From contig NJIE01000011.1 of assembly GCA_002213445.1 (NCBI GenBank), forward strand, positions 1-64,000: a stretch of DNA of 64,000 nucleotides. Reading direction: 5' to 3'. The stretch comes from Xenophilus sp. AP218F. Lineage in GTDB: Bacteria; Pseudomonadota; Gammaproteobacteria; Burkholderiales; Chromobacteriaceae. Under the pieces are notes generated by a model that was not told the origin of the DNA, did not search any database, and was given only the letters and a program-made list of their open reading frames with translations. Position 1 is the stretch's first letter. Each line of letters starts with the position of its first letter. Shown here one piece after another: positions 1 through 10,100 of this stretch. The translations under genes and the position numbers were made by a program.

Positions 1-30
1 ATGTGAAAGTAGGACACCGCCAGACGCCCC
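1..30 (+). rRNA. rrf: 5S ribosomal RNA, 3' end only
   Basis: The first ~30 bases resemble the conserved 3' end of bacterial 5S rRNA: an ATGTGAAAGTAGG block followed by CCGCCAG, equivalent to ATGCGAGAGTAGGGAACTGCCAGGC in E. coli. The rest of the gene, and presumably an rRNA operon, lies left of the window. A strong terminator follows within 10 bases, as expected at the end of an rRNA operon. The exact 3' end is an estimate. Confidence 0.85.
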
Positions 31-37
31 ATAAGAC

Positions 38-65
38 AAAGCCCAGCTCAAACGAGCTGGGCTTT
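38..65 (+). terminator. Rho-independent terminator of the rRNA operon
   Basis: A perfect 12-bp stem (AAAGCCCAGCTC / GAGCTGGGCTTT) closes an AAAC loop. It sits right after the 5S end and is followed by a T/G-rich stretch. The remaining 148 bases up to the next gene hold nothing I can identify. Confidence 0.85.
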
Positions 66-213
66 GTGCGTTTCGGCCGCCAAAACGACTGCAGAGTGGG
101 CGTTTTGCTTTTGCCGGCGGTAGCGGGCATTGGGCGTAAATTTGACCAAGCGGAATGCTGCCTGAAATCTCTGCGGAAAATCGTAATTGAGTGAATAATA
201 TTCAAATGAGATT

Positions 214-2433
214 TTGACTTCCGGGGTGGGAGTTTTGGAAAAGGTCCGCAAGCTGGGTGGTCGTTTTTTCGTGCTGATCTGGTTGCTCTGCGCCGCAGTG
301 GTGGGGGCGCAGTGGGCATTGGCGGAGTTCCGGCGGATTCAGGATGTTTTCGAACTGGCGGCTCACCAGGTTTACGGCAGCGTGGCGCGCCGGGTGGATC
401 AGAACGAATCGGTCCTGTCGGCGATCGATGCGCTGCTGGTCTCGCGCGAGCAATTCGACGTGGCGGCCTTGAGCGCCTTTTCCCGGGAGATGCTGCCCCG
501 TTACCCGCAATTGTACGCCATCGAATTTTACCGCAGCGTAACGCCGGAGAACCGGGCCGAGTTTCTGGCGGAAATGAGCGCGCGTTTTGGGCAGTCGTTT
601 TATATCCGTGATTACGATATTGCCGGCCGCCGAGATTGGCGGCCGGCGCCGCCGCGCGCGCAGTCGCTGGTGGTGTCGATGATAGAGCCCGACATTCCAG
701 CCGCCAGCCCGGTATATGGCTACGATGTCTTGGCCGATCCGTTGTTCGCCAGGGATCTGCGCCGGGCCTTGGAAACCGGCCAGAAGGTGTCGTCCCGTCC
801 TTTCGCCTTATACGAAGGCGGCGGTCTGGCTTATGTGCTGATGCAGCCGCTGCGGAGCGATCGGGCGGGGCGCGTCGGGAGCCGGCACGATGTGTCCGGC
901 GTGGTGGGACTGGTGGTGTTGTGCGACCGCATGCTGCAGCTGCCCAGCGAGCAGCTGTTGCCGGCGGGGCTCGAGCTGACGGTTCGATTGCGCGAAGACA
1001 ATGGCCGTCTGACTCCTTTCTTTCGCCGCGCCGCGCCGGTTGATGACCGCTGGTGGCCGGTGCTCACCCGCCTGGAAATGCGTTCGGTCATGAGCAGCGA
1101 GGCGCAGCCTTTCGTGCTGGATGTGGCGCGCGATGTCAGACTGGACGACCTGCAGCTCTGGCAGTTGCTGCTGCGCGAAGTGTTCGTGTTGCTGTTGCTG
1201 TGCTCGGGCTGGCTGATTTATTCGCAGCGGCAAGCCTTGCGCAACGAGAGGGTGCGCGCCGATGAGGCCTTGTTCGTGCAAAGCGAACGCGCCTCGGTCA
1301 CGCTCAACGCCATTCATGACGGCGTAGTGATTCTGCGCCAGGACAGAACCATAGAGATGGCCAATCCCATCGCCTTGCGGCTGGTGGACATGCCCGCTGA
1401 CGAGGTGCTGGGCCAGCCCTGTCACGAGGTATTCAGGCTGCTGGGCGAGCTGGCCGCCGAGCTGGCGGAAGATCCGATCAGCGAATGCTTCCGCACCCAT
1501 GCGCCGGTGGAGCTGCCGGAACGGATGCAGCTGACCACCGCGCGTGGCAAGGTCAATTTCGTCGAGGGCGGTGTGGCGCCGCTGTTTTCGCGCGAGGGCG
1601 ACTTGATCGGCGTGGTGTGCGCGCTGCGCGACATGGGGCCCTTGCGCCAGCGCACGGCGGCGGCGCTGGAGGCCAGCGAGGCCAGGGTGAAGGAGCACCT
1701 GGAAAAACTCTCGCACGTGGCGCGACTGCACACCATGGGCGAAATGGCCTCCGGCATCGCGCACGAGCTGAATCAGCCTCTGACGGCGATTTCCAATTAC
1801 TGCCAGGCGTCGATCCAGATGCTGGAGGGGGTGGAGGATGCGCCGCCGCAGGTCAATTCGGCGCTCAAGCTGGCGGTGGCGCAGGCCAGCCGCGCCGGCG
1901 AGATCATCAAGCGCCTGCGCGCGCTGGTCAGCAAGCGGGCGATAGAGGCGCGGCTGATCGACATCAATCAGGTGGTCGGCAACTGCATGTTCCTGGCCGA
2001 GTACGATTTGCGCGAGCGCGGCATCGAGGTGGTGCAATTGCTGTCCGGGTATTCGATCCCGGTGATGGCCGACAGCATTCAGCTGGAGCAGGTAGTGCTC
2101 AACCTCTTGTCCAACGCCATGGACGCGCTCAAAGACGAGCCGATGATGAAGCGCCATGTGATCGTGCATACCCGGCGCGAGGGCAAGAAGGGCATTCTGG
2201 AGGTGCGCGACACCGGACGGGGGATCAGTCCCGACGCGCTGGAGGTGCTGTTCCATCCGTTCTACTCCACCAAGCCGCACGGCATGGGGCTGGGCTTGTC
2301 CATTTGCCAGACCATCGTCGAGCAGTACGGCGGCCTGATTTCGGCGGAGAACATTCCGGCCAGCGGCGCCTGCTTTCGCATCGAGCTGCCGCTGTCATTG
2401 CTGGAGGAGAGGGAGCGGCACGCCGCCTTATGA
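214..2433 (+). CDS. Sensor histidine kinase with CHASE and PAS domains
   Basis: Membrane-bound two-component sensor of up to 739 aa. A first membrane segment (about residues 17-37) is followed by a periplasmic CHASE-type domain (about 50-260), a second membrane helix (about 325-342), and a PAS domain (about 360-440). The HisKA helix carries the phospho-acceptor His in GEMASGIAHELNQPL, and an HATPase domain shows the N box (NLLSNAMDAL), DTGRGIS and GMGLGLSI. The kinase core resembles the FixL/DctB type. The start is uncertain: the longest frame opens with TTG, with a GTG 12 bases and a TTG 21 bases further in, and none has a clean ribosome binding site. No response regulator is adjacent, so the partner is unknown. 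The gene converges on argR, overlapping it by 6 bases. Confidence 0.85.
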   Translation: MTSGVGVLEKVRKLGGRFFVLIWLLCAAVVGAQWALAEFRRIQDVFELAAHQVYGSVARRVDQNESVLSAIDALLVSREQFDVAALSAFSREMLPRYPQLYAIEFYRSVTPENRAEFLAEMSARFGQSFYIRDYDIAGRRDWRPAPPRAQSLVVSMIEPDIPAASPVYGYDVLADPLFARDLRRALETGQKVSSRPFALYEGGGLAYVLMQPLRSDRAGRVGSRHDVSGVVGLVVLCDRMLQLPSEQLLPAGLELTVRLREDNGRLTPFFRRAAPVDDRWWPVLTRLEMRSVMSSEAQPFVLDVARDVRLDDLQLWQLLLREVFVLLLLCSGWLIYSQRQALRNERVRADEALFVQSERASVTLNAIHDGVVILRQDRTIEMANPIALRLVDMPADEVLGQPCHEVFRLLGELAAELAEDPISECFRTHAPVELPERMQLTTARGKVNFVEGGVAPLFSREGDLIGVVCALRDMGPLRQRTAAALEASEARVKEHLEKLSHVARLHTMGEMASGIAHELNQPLTAISNYCQASIQMLEGVEDAPPQVNSALKLAVAQASRAGEIIKRLRALVSKRAIEARLIDINQVVGNCMFLAEYDLRERGIEVVQLLSGYSIPVMADSIQLEQVVLNLLSNAMDALKDEPMMKRHVIVHTRREGKKGILEVRDTGRGISPDALEVLFHPFYSTKPHGMGLGLSICQTIVEQYGGLISAENIPASGACFRIELPLSLLEERERHAAL

Positions 2434-3429
2434 ATTCGCCGGGCGCGCCTCGACGCTGGTCTGGGTGCGCTGGGCGCGTTCTTCGCGCGGGGTGATGCCG
2501 AAGTGATTGCGATAGGTGCTGGAGAAGTGCGGGCCGCTGGAGAAGCCGCAGGCGAGGCCGATCTGGACGATGGATTTGCTGGTTTGCTGCAGCAGCTGGC
2601 GCGCGCGGCGCAGGCGCAGCTCAAGATAGTATTTTGACGGAACGGTGCCCAGATACTGCTTGAACAGCCGTTCCAGCTGTCGTCGGGAAACGCCAACGTA
2701 GTAGGCGATGTCGTCGGTGGAGAGCGGCTCTTCGATGTTCGCTTCCATCAGGCTGACCGCTTCGGTCAGCTTGGGCTGGCTGCCGCCGATGCGGGTGGCG
2801 AGCGGAATGCGCTGCCGTTCGTTGCCGGGGCGGATGCGCTCCATGCTGAACAGCTCGGAGAGCTGGGCGATGAATTCGTGGCCCTGCTCCTTGCCCACCA
2901 GCGACAGCATGAAGTCGAATGTGGCGGCGCCGCCGGCGCAGGTGGGGCAGCGGCTGTCGTTTTCATACAGGTTGGAGGTGACGATCACCTCCGGGAATTC
3001 TTCGGTGAAGCGGCTGATTTCGCGCCAGTGGATGGTGGCGCGCTGGCCATTGAGGTGGCCGCCGCGCGCCAGCCAGTAGCTGCCGCAGCCGAGTCCGGCC
3101 ATGATCAGTTTGTCCGGATTGCAATTGCCTATGCTCTTGCCCAGCTCCTCGGTGGCGAGGTCGTTGTGGATGTCGTCGGCCAGCACCAGCAGGTAGTCCA
3201 GCTTGGGGGCGTAGGAGAGCGGCAGGTCCATGGCCAGCTTGATGCCGTTGGACAATTGCACCGGGCTGCCGTCCAGCGAAAGCAACAGGGTTTCGTAAAG
3301 TTTTTTCTCCGCCAGCAAGTTGGCGTGGGTGAGCACCTCCGAGGCGATGGCGAAGTCGGCCATCGATGCCTGGGGCAACATGAGAAAGCCAAAACGTAAC
3401 GGTTTGCCGGCTGGGGGCGTGTGACCCAT
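2428..3429 (-). CDS. argR: AraC/GlxA-type regulator, ArgR of the pseudomonad kind
   Basis: Transcriptional regulator of 333 aa. The N-terminal two thirds is a DJ-1/PfpI-like (GATase1) domain; the C-terminal ~100 aa is an AraC-type double helix-turn-helix (VGVSRRQLERLFKQYLG; IVQIGLACGFSSGPHFSS). It lies downstream of the arginine/ornithine uptake genes on the same strand, the order of the Pseudomonas aeruginosa aotJQMOP-argR locus, where ArgR activates aot and gdhB in response to arginine. Two matches to the ArgR half-site occur upstream of gdhB in this window, supporting the assignment. The 89-bp gap after aotP would allow an independent promoter. The family is certain; the arginine role is inferred from context. 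Confidence 0.85.
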   Translation of the reverse strand: MGHTPPAGKPLRFGFLMLPQASMADFAIASEVLTHANLLAEKKLYETLLLSLDGSPVQLSNGIKLAMDLPLSYAPKLDYLLVLADDIHNDLATEELGKSIGNCNPDKLIMAGLGCGSYWLARGGHLNGQRATIHWREISRFTEEFPEVIVTSNLYENDSRCPTCAGGAATFDFMLSLVGKEQGHEFIAQLSELFSMERIRPGNERQRIPLATRIGGSQPKLTEAVSLMEANIEEPLSTDDIAYYVGVSRRQLERLFKQYLGTVPSKYYLELRLRRARQLLQQTSKSIVQIGLACGFSSGPHFSSTYRNHFGITPREERAQRTQTSVEARPANS

Positions 3430-3518
3430 GGTTCAAGTTTCAATGATAGGGTGGCATGAAATGCCGCCATGTCAGAGAGGTCTGGCATGGCGGCTGGACT
3501 TGAGCTGCATTGTACGAT

Positions 3519-4298
<780 letters not shown>

Positions 4299-4312
4299 GT
4301 CGGGTGAGGCTT

Positions 4313-5044
4313 TCAGTGCGAGCGGGGCGACAGGTAAGCGAGATAGCGGCGCTCGGCGCGCTTCATCAGCCATACCAGGCCGAAAGTCAGAGCCAGATAG
4401 ATGGCGGCGGCGGTAAGGAAGGGCTCGAACGGCATATAGCTTTCGCTGTAGATGCGGCGTGCCACGCCGGTGAGGTCGGCCAGGGTAACCAGGCCGGCGA
4501 TGGCGGTGCTTTGCAGCATCATGATCACTTCGTTGCTATAGGCCGGCAACGCGCGGCGCAGCGCGGAGGGCAGCACGATGCGGCGCAAGAGCAGGCCGTG
4601 GCTCATGCCCATGGCGCGCGCGGCCTCGATTTCGCCCCAGTGGGTATTGCGGATCTGGCCGGCGATGATCTCGGTGGTGTAGGCGGCGGTGTTGAGCGTG
4701 AAGGCGACGATGGCGCAGACATAGGCTTCCTGCAGGTACTGCCAGGCCCAGCTGTCGCGGATCCAGCCGAACTGGGCCAGGCCGTAGTAAACGATGAACA
4801 GCTGCACCAGGAGCGGCGTGCCGCGGAACAGGTAGCCGAACAGCCACACCGCGCCGGAGGCGACGCGGTTGCGCGAGACACGCAGCAGCGCCAGCGGAAC
4901 GGCCATGGCCAAGCCCAGTAGCAGCGAGATGAACAGCAGCTGCAGGGTCATCATCAAGCCATCGGCGGTGCCGAGCATCGGTTGTCCGTCGCGGGCGCCG
5001 AAGAATTCCGGCAGGCGTTCCATCACCAGATTGAGGTCTATCAT
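4313..5044 (-). CDS. aotM: Arginine/ornithine ABC importer, permease
   Basis: Inner-membrane permease of 243 aa, HisM-like, with about five hydrophobic segments. The cytoplasmic EAA loop that docks on the ATPase is visible ([20 protein letters not shown]). Its ATG overlaps the aotQ stop codon in an ATGA tetranucleotide (5041-5044), which indicates translational coupling. It should form a heterodimer with AotQ. Confidence 0.88.
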   Translation of the reverse strand: MIDLNLVMERLPEFFGARDGQPMLGTADGLMMTLQLLFISLLLGLAMAVPLALLRVSRNRVASGAVWLFGYLFRGTPLLVQLFIVYYGLAQFGWIRDSWAWQYLQEAYVCAIVAFTLNTAAYTTEIIAGQIRNTHWGEIEAARAMGMSHGLLLRRIVLPSALRRALPAYSNEVIMMLQSTAIAGLVTLADLTGVARRIYSESYMPFEPFLTAAAIYLALTFGLVWLMKRAERRYLAYLSPRSH

Positions 5045-5730
5045 AATCCGCTTCCTTTCACGCCCAGCGAATAGCGTTTTTCCAGCAGGACCAGCAGCAG
5101 ATTGGAGACGCCGGTGATCGCGAGGAACAGCAGGCCGACGATCACGTAGACGGTGAACGGCTCCTGGGTGGCCGATTTGGCCGCGTCGGCGCGGTACATC
5201 ACGTCATTGAGGCCGATGACCGACACCAGGGCGGTGGATTTGACCAGCACCAGCCAGTTGTTGGAAAAGCTGGGCAGGGCGAAGCGCACCATCTGCGGCA
5301 GGGTGATGCGGAAGAAGACGCGCAGAGGCGACATGCCGTAGGCGAGGCCCGCTTCCTGCTGCCCCTTGGGGATGGCCAGCATCGCGCCGCGGAAGGTTTC
5401 GGTCATGTAGGCGCCGAAGATGAAGCCCAGCGTCAGCACGCCGGCGATGAAGGGGTCGATCTCGGGGCTGTTCCAGCCCAGGCGGCCGCAGACGTCGTTG
5501 ATCAGCATCTGCACGCCGAAGAACAGCAGGAACATCCACACCAGGTCCGGCACGCCGCGCACCACGGTGGAGTAAAGTTCGGCCAGCGCGACCAGGAGCC
5601 GCGAGCGCGCCGATTTGAACAGCGCGCCGATCAGTCCGAGCGCGACCGAAGCCGCCAAGGCGGCGCCGGCCAGTTGTAGGGTCAGCACCGTGCCGTCGAG
5701 GATGCTGGGAAGGTAGCCTTGCAAAAACAT
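5041..5730 (-). CDS. aotQ: Arginine/ornithine ABC importer, permease
   Basis: HisQ-like permease. The reading frame extends 26 codons upstream, but the internal Met at 5730 (MFLQGYLPSILDGTVLT) matches family N-termini and gives 229 aa. The EAA loop reads QQEAGLAYGMSPLRVFFRI. The gene overlaps aotM by 4 bases. A 143-bp gap containing a strong hairpin (5836-5859) separates it from the binding-protein gene aotJ. Confidence 0.87.
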   Translation of the reverse strand: MFLQGYLPSILDGTVLTLQLAGAALAASVALGLIGALFKSARSRLLVALAELYSTVVRGVPDLVWMFLLFFGVQMLINDVCGRLGWNSPEIDPFIAGVLTLGFIFGAYMTETFRGAMLAIPKGQQEAGLAYGMSPLRVFFRITLPQMVRFALPSFSNNWLVLVKSTALVSVIGLNDVMYRADAAKSATQEPFTVYVIVGLLFLAITGVSNLLLVLLEKRYSLGVKGSGL

Positions 5731-5835
5731 GCGCAGTCTCTGTGCTGCCGGAGCCTGCCTTGCCGGATTGCGGCGTAAGGGCGGCCATGCATGGGCCGGG
5801 TGGGCCATGCGCCGGTCTGGTTGTCGCGATGGAGA

Positions 5836-5859
5836 GCGGGCCGCGCTGGGGCGGCCCGC
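5836..5859 (-). other. Intercistronic hairpin between aotJ and aotQ
   Basis: A 9-bp GC-only inverted repeat (GCGGGCCGC / GCGGCCCGC) with a short loop lies in the gap after the aotJ stop. On the minus strand it has no T-tract, so it is more likely to protect or attenuate the mRNA than to terminate it. This arrangement is common where a binding protein must exceed its permease. Confidence 0.5.
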
Positions 5860-5873
5860 CGGGAGAGGGGCTG

Positions 5874-6638
5874 TTAGCCGCCGTAGATGTCGAAGCCGAA
5901 GTACTTGTCCTGGGCCTTCTTGTAGCTGCCGTTCTTGCGGATGCCGTCGATGGCCTTGTTCAGACGCTCGGCGAGCGCCTTGTTGCCCTTCTTGACGGCG
6001 ATGCCTGCGCCCAGGCCGAAGTATTTAACGTCGGCATAGTTGGGGCCGGCGAAGCTGTAGCCCTTGCCTTGCGGGGTCTTCAGGAATTCCTGATCGCCGA
6101 CGGCGCTATCAACGAATACGGCGTCCACGCGGCCGGATTTCAGGTCGAGGAAAGACTCGGGCGACTTGGCGTAGGGCACAATGGTGGCGCCGTTCTTGCC
6201 CCAGAAGTCCTTGGCGAACTTTTCCTGGGTGGAGGCGCGCAGCACGCCGATCTTCTTGCCCTTGAAGCTGGCGGCGTCCACCTTGACGCCATCCTTGGCC
6301 ACCACGCGGCTGGAAATGGTGTAGTACTTGTTGGTGAAGTCGACGGCCTTCTGGCGCTCCGGCGTGATTTGCATCGAGGACAGGATGGCGTCGAACTTGT
6401 TGGCGTTCAGTGCCGGAATCAGGCCGTCCCAGTCTTGCGGCACGATCTGGCAGGTTACCTTCATCTGCGCGCACAGGGCGTTGGCGATGTCGATGTCGAA
6501 GCCTTGCGGCTTGCCGTCGGCGCCTTGCTTGGAGAACGGCGGGTAGTTGAGGTCGACGCCGAAACGGATGGTTTCGGCCTGGGCGGACAGGGAGGCAATC
6601 AGGGCAACGCTGGCGCTGGCGATCAGAATTTTCTTCAT
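5874..6638 (-). CDS. aotJ: Arginine/ornithine periplasmic binding protein
   Basis: Solute-binding protein (SBP_bac_3 family) of 254 aa, LAO/ArgT/HisJ type. An n-region MKKILI, a hydrophobic core and an AxA cleavage site ([11 protein letters not shown]) give a clear Sec signal peptide; the frame extends 24 codons further but has no signal there. Family motifs include [10 protein letters not shown] near the mature N-terminus, [11 protein letters not shown] and [12 protein letters not shown]. It is the first gene of the aot operon and should deliver cationic amino acids to AotQMP. Confidence 0.9.
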   Translation of the reverse strand: MKKILIASASVALIASLSAQAETIRFGVDLNYPPFSKQGADGKPQGFDIDIANALCAQMKVTCQIVPQDWDGLIPALNANKFDAILSSMQITPERQKAVDFTNKYYTISSRVVAKDGVKVDAASFKGKKIGVLRASTQEKFAKDFWGKNGATIVPYAKSPESFLDLKSGRVDAVFVDSAVGDQEFLKTPQGKGYSFAGPNYADVKYFGLGAGIAVKKGNKALAERLNKAIDGIRKNGSYKKAQDKYFGFDIYGG

Positions 6639-6951
6639 GGCTGTTTCTGTTTCTCTATTGGCTGCCCGGGCGCGCGCGGCGCTGGCTGGCCTGTCTTGTA
6701 AACCCCGCACCGGGCGTGACGTTTAAGTCCGATCCGGGCTGTCTTTTGCGTTCTTGTGAAGGGCGCTTTCAGGTTGGACGCAAGCCGCATGGCGCGATTT
6801 GCAAAAAACCGGACGGGTCAATCCCTGTAAGCAAGAGCCCACATTCTACCTTACTTTTCAATAAAAATGGAAATGTCATTAAAAACAGATACTTGAGTGA
6901 TTTTTATGACGATTTGTGCCATTTTCAATAGGGTGTTCTTATGTAATTGGC

Positions 6952-6967
6952 TGTCGCATTGCTGTAA
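6952..6967 (+). promoter_or_regulatory. Putative ArgR half-site
   Basis: The sequence TGTCGCATTGCTGTAA fits the published P. aeruginosa ArgR half-site TGTCGC-N8-AA exactly. It lies 178 bp upstream of gdhB and about 310 bp upstream of aotJ, in an AT-rich context. A weaker TGACAA follows 20 bp later (6972), a possible degenerate second half-site. Confidence 0.5.
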
Positions 6968-7048
6968 GGGGTGACAAGATTTTTGCCCCGTCTTATGCTG
7001 GCCGATTCTTGCCGACGGAATGCGAGCGGCGGGAAAAGTGTAAGTCCA

Positions 7049-7091
7049 TGTCGCATTCAGGAAATCCCAAGAGGGTAGGGGTATCTACAAT
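7049..7091 (+). promoter_or_regulatory. Putative ArgR half-site overlapping the gdhB promoter
   Basis: TGTCGC-N8-AA occurs again at 7049-7064, with a TACAAT -10 box at 7086-7091. The -35 position (about 7063-7068) has no good sigma70 hexamer and abuts the ArgR element, as expected of an activator-dependent promoter. The transcript would start near 7098, about 30 bases before the gdhB ATG. Confidence 0.5.
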
Positions 7092-7129
7092 GCCCCGACA
7101 CACTCCACGCACACAATAAGAGAAGCCAA

Positions 7130-10100
7130 ATGTCCCTTACCAACAAGACCGAACTCGCGAGCCTGATAGCCGATATCCAGGCCGTAGCCGAGAGCAAGCT
7201 TTCTGCCAAGGAGACACAGCAACTGGCGGCGTTTTTCCCGATTTACTTCGAGGAAACCGAACACGCCGATCTGCGCCAGTTCTCGTCGCTGGATCTGTTC
7301 GGCGCCGCGATGGCGCATTACGAGTTCGCCGGCAAACGCGCGGCGGGCCAGGCCAAGTGCCGCATCTACAACCCCGATTTCGAGCGCGACGGCTGGCAAA
7401 GCACGCATACGGTGATCGAAGTGGTGAACGACGACATGCCGTTCCTGATCGATTCCATCACCATGCTGCTGTCGCGCTACAACCTGAATCTTCACCTGCT
7501 GGTTCACCCGGTGCTGTCGGTCGGCCGCGATGGCCACGGCGTCCTCACGGCGCTCAAGCGCACCGAAGACCGCAGCCTGCCGCTGGAATCGTTCATCCAC
7601 GTGCAGATCGACCGCGTCAGCGACGCTGACATCCTGCGCAAGCTGGAGGCGGATCTCAACCGCGTGCTGGCGGACATCCGCCTGGTGGTGCGCGACGAAC
7701 CCAAGATGCGCGAGGTGCTGGAAAGCATCGGCAAGGATCTCTCCAAGCTCAAGGGCGAGCGCGCCGACGAAGCCCGCGAGGCGGTGGATTTCCTGGCCTG
7801 GATGGCGGGCCGCAACTTCCTGTTCATGGGCTATTGCGACTACGACCTCGTCAAGCGGGACGGCAAGGACAGCCTGAAAATCGTCAAGGGCTCGGGCCTC
7901 GGCATCCTGCAGGACCAGGGCGACAAGGAATACTCGGCCAGTTTCGAGCAGTTGCCGCAAGAGCTGCGCGAGCTGGCGCACCTGCCGCAGCTGATCATCC
8001 TCAACAAATCGCAAACCCGTTCCATCATCCACCGTCCGGCCTATATCGACTTCGTCGGCATCAAGCGCTTCAACGACAAGGGCCAGGTCATCGGCGAGCG
8101 CCGCTTCCTCGGCCTCTACACCGCCAGCGCCTACCACATGTCTCCCAAGGACGTGCCCATCCTGCGCCGCAAGGTGGCCTCGGTAGTGGCCGGCTGCGAT
8201 TTCGTCGACGACAGCTACAAGGCCAAAACCCTGGGCTTCGTGCTGGAAAGCTACCCGCGCGACGAGCTGTTTGAAATTCCGGCCGAAGCGCTGGCGCCGA
8301 TCGCCGAGGGCATCGTCAGCCTGCAGGAGCGCCCGCGCGTGCGCCTGTTCGTGCGCGCCGACCGCTACCATCGTTACGTCAGCAGCCTGGTCTACGTGCC
8401 GCGCGACAGCTTCAACACCGAAGTGCGCCTGAAGATCGAAAAGGTGTTGATGAACGCCTTCAACGGCAGCAGCGCCGAGTTCAGCGTGCAGATCAGCGAC
8501 GGCTCGCTGGCCCGCGTCCACTACATCATCCGCACCAACGCCGCCAAATTGCCGTCCTTCCGCGAGCAGGATGTCGAGGCGGAAATCGCCCGCCTGGTGC
8601 GCGGCTGGGTGGAAGAGCTGCACCAGCAACTGGTGGAATCGCACGGCGAAGAGCAGGGCAATGCCCTGTTCAATCGTTACAAGTCGGCGTTCCCGGTGGC
8701 TTACCGCGAAGAGTTCGCGGTGCGCAACGCGGTGCTGGACGTGCAGCACCTGGAAGCCGTCTCCGCCAATGAGCCCCTGGCCATGAAGCTGTACCGCCCC
8801 TTCCATCGCGGCGGCGCGGCCTTCAATCTCAAGCTGTTTCGCGAGTCGGAGCCGCTGGGTCTGTCCGCCAGCCTGCCGATTCTGGAAAACATGGGCATCA
8901 AGGTGCGCGACGAGCATCCGTACTGCGTCGGCCGCGCCGACGGCAGCCAGGTGTGGATCAGCGACTTCGGCCTCGACGTCGGCAACTTCGGCGAGCAGAT
9001 GGCCCAGGACCAGGTGCAGCACGACTTCCAGGAGCTGCTGGCGCAAGTGTTCGCCAAGCGCTGCGAGAACGACGGCTTCAACCGGTTGACGCTGGTGGCC
9101 GGGCTGGATTGGCGCGAGATCTCGCTGGTGCGCGCGCTGGCCAAGTACCTGCGCCAGGGCGGGCTGACCTTCAGCCAGGCGTATATCGAACAGTGCGTGG
9201 CCAACTATCCGGCCATCACCCGCAGCCTGGTCGAGCTGTTCTACGCGCGGCTGGACCCGCAGGGCTTCGACGACGAGAAGGCCGAGCTGCTGCTGGCCGC
9301 CGTGCGCGGCATGCTGGACGGCGTGGCCAACCTCGACGAGGACCGCATCCTCAACGGCTTCCTGACCGTGATCCTGGCCACCCGCCGCACCAACTTCTGG
9401 CAGAAGGGCGCGGATGGCGAGTTCAAGTCCTACATCTCGTTCAAGCTGGAATCCGGGCTGATTTCCTTCCTGCCGCAACCGCGGCCGATGTTCGAAATCT
9501 GGGTGTACAGCCCGCGCGTGGAAGGCGTGCACCTGCGCGGCTCCAAGGTGGCCCGCGGCGGCCTGCGCTGGTCCGACCGGATGGAAGACTTCCGCACCGA
9601 GGTGCTGGGCCTCGTCAAGGCGCAGATGGTGAAGAACTCGGTGATCGTGCCGATGGGCTCCAAGGGCGGCTTCGTCGGCAAGCAGCTGCCGGCGCCGTCG
9701 GATCGCGAAGCCTTCCTGGCCGAGGGCATCGCCTGCTACAAGATCTTCATCTCCGCGCTGCTGGACGTCACCGACAACCTGGTGAACGGCGAGATCGTGC
9801 CGCCCAAGGACGTGCGCCGTCTCGATCCCGATGATCCGTACCTGGTGGTGGCGGCCGACAAGGGCACCGCCACCTTCTCCGACATCGCCAACGGCATCTC
9901 CGAGTCCTACGGCTTCTGGCTGGGCGACGCCTTCGCCTCCGGCGGCTCCGCCGGCTACGACCACAAGGGCATGGGCATCACCGCCCGCGGCGCGTGGGAA
10001 TCGGTGAAGCGCCACTTCCGCCATCTGGGCATCAACACCCAGGAACAGGATTTCACGGTGATCGGCATCGGCGACATGGCCGGCGACGTGTTCGGCAACG

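Larger units (their letters stand above)
6639..7129. other. Divergent aot / gdhB control region
   Basis: About 490 bp without a credible gene. The middle (about 6840-6950) is conspicuously AT-rich compared with the flanks. It contains two TGTCGC-N8-AA elements (listed separately) and a likely gdhB promoter. I could not place the aot promoter with confidence; an AT-rich stretch at 6845-6905 is the best candidate area. Confidence 0.6.
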
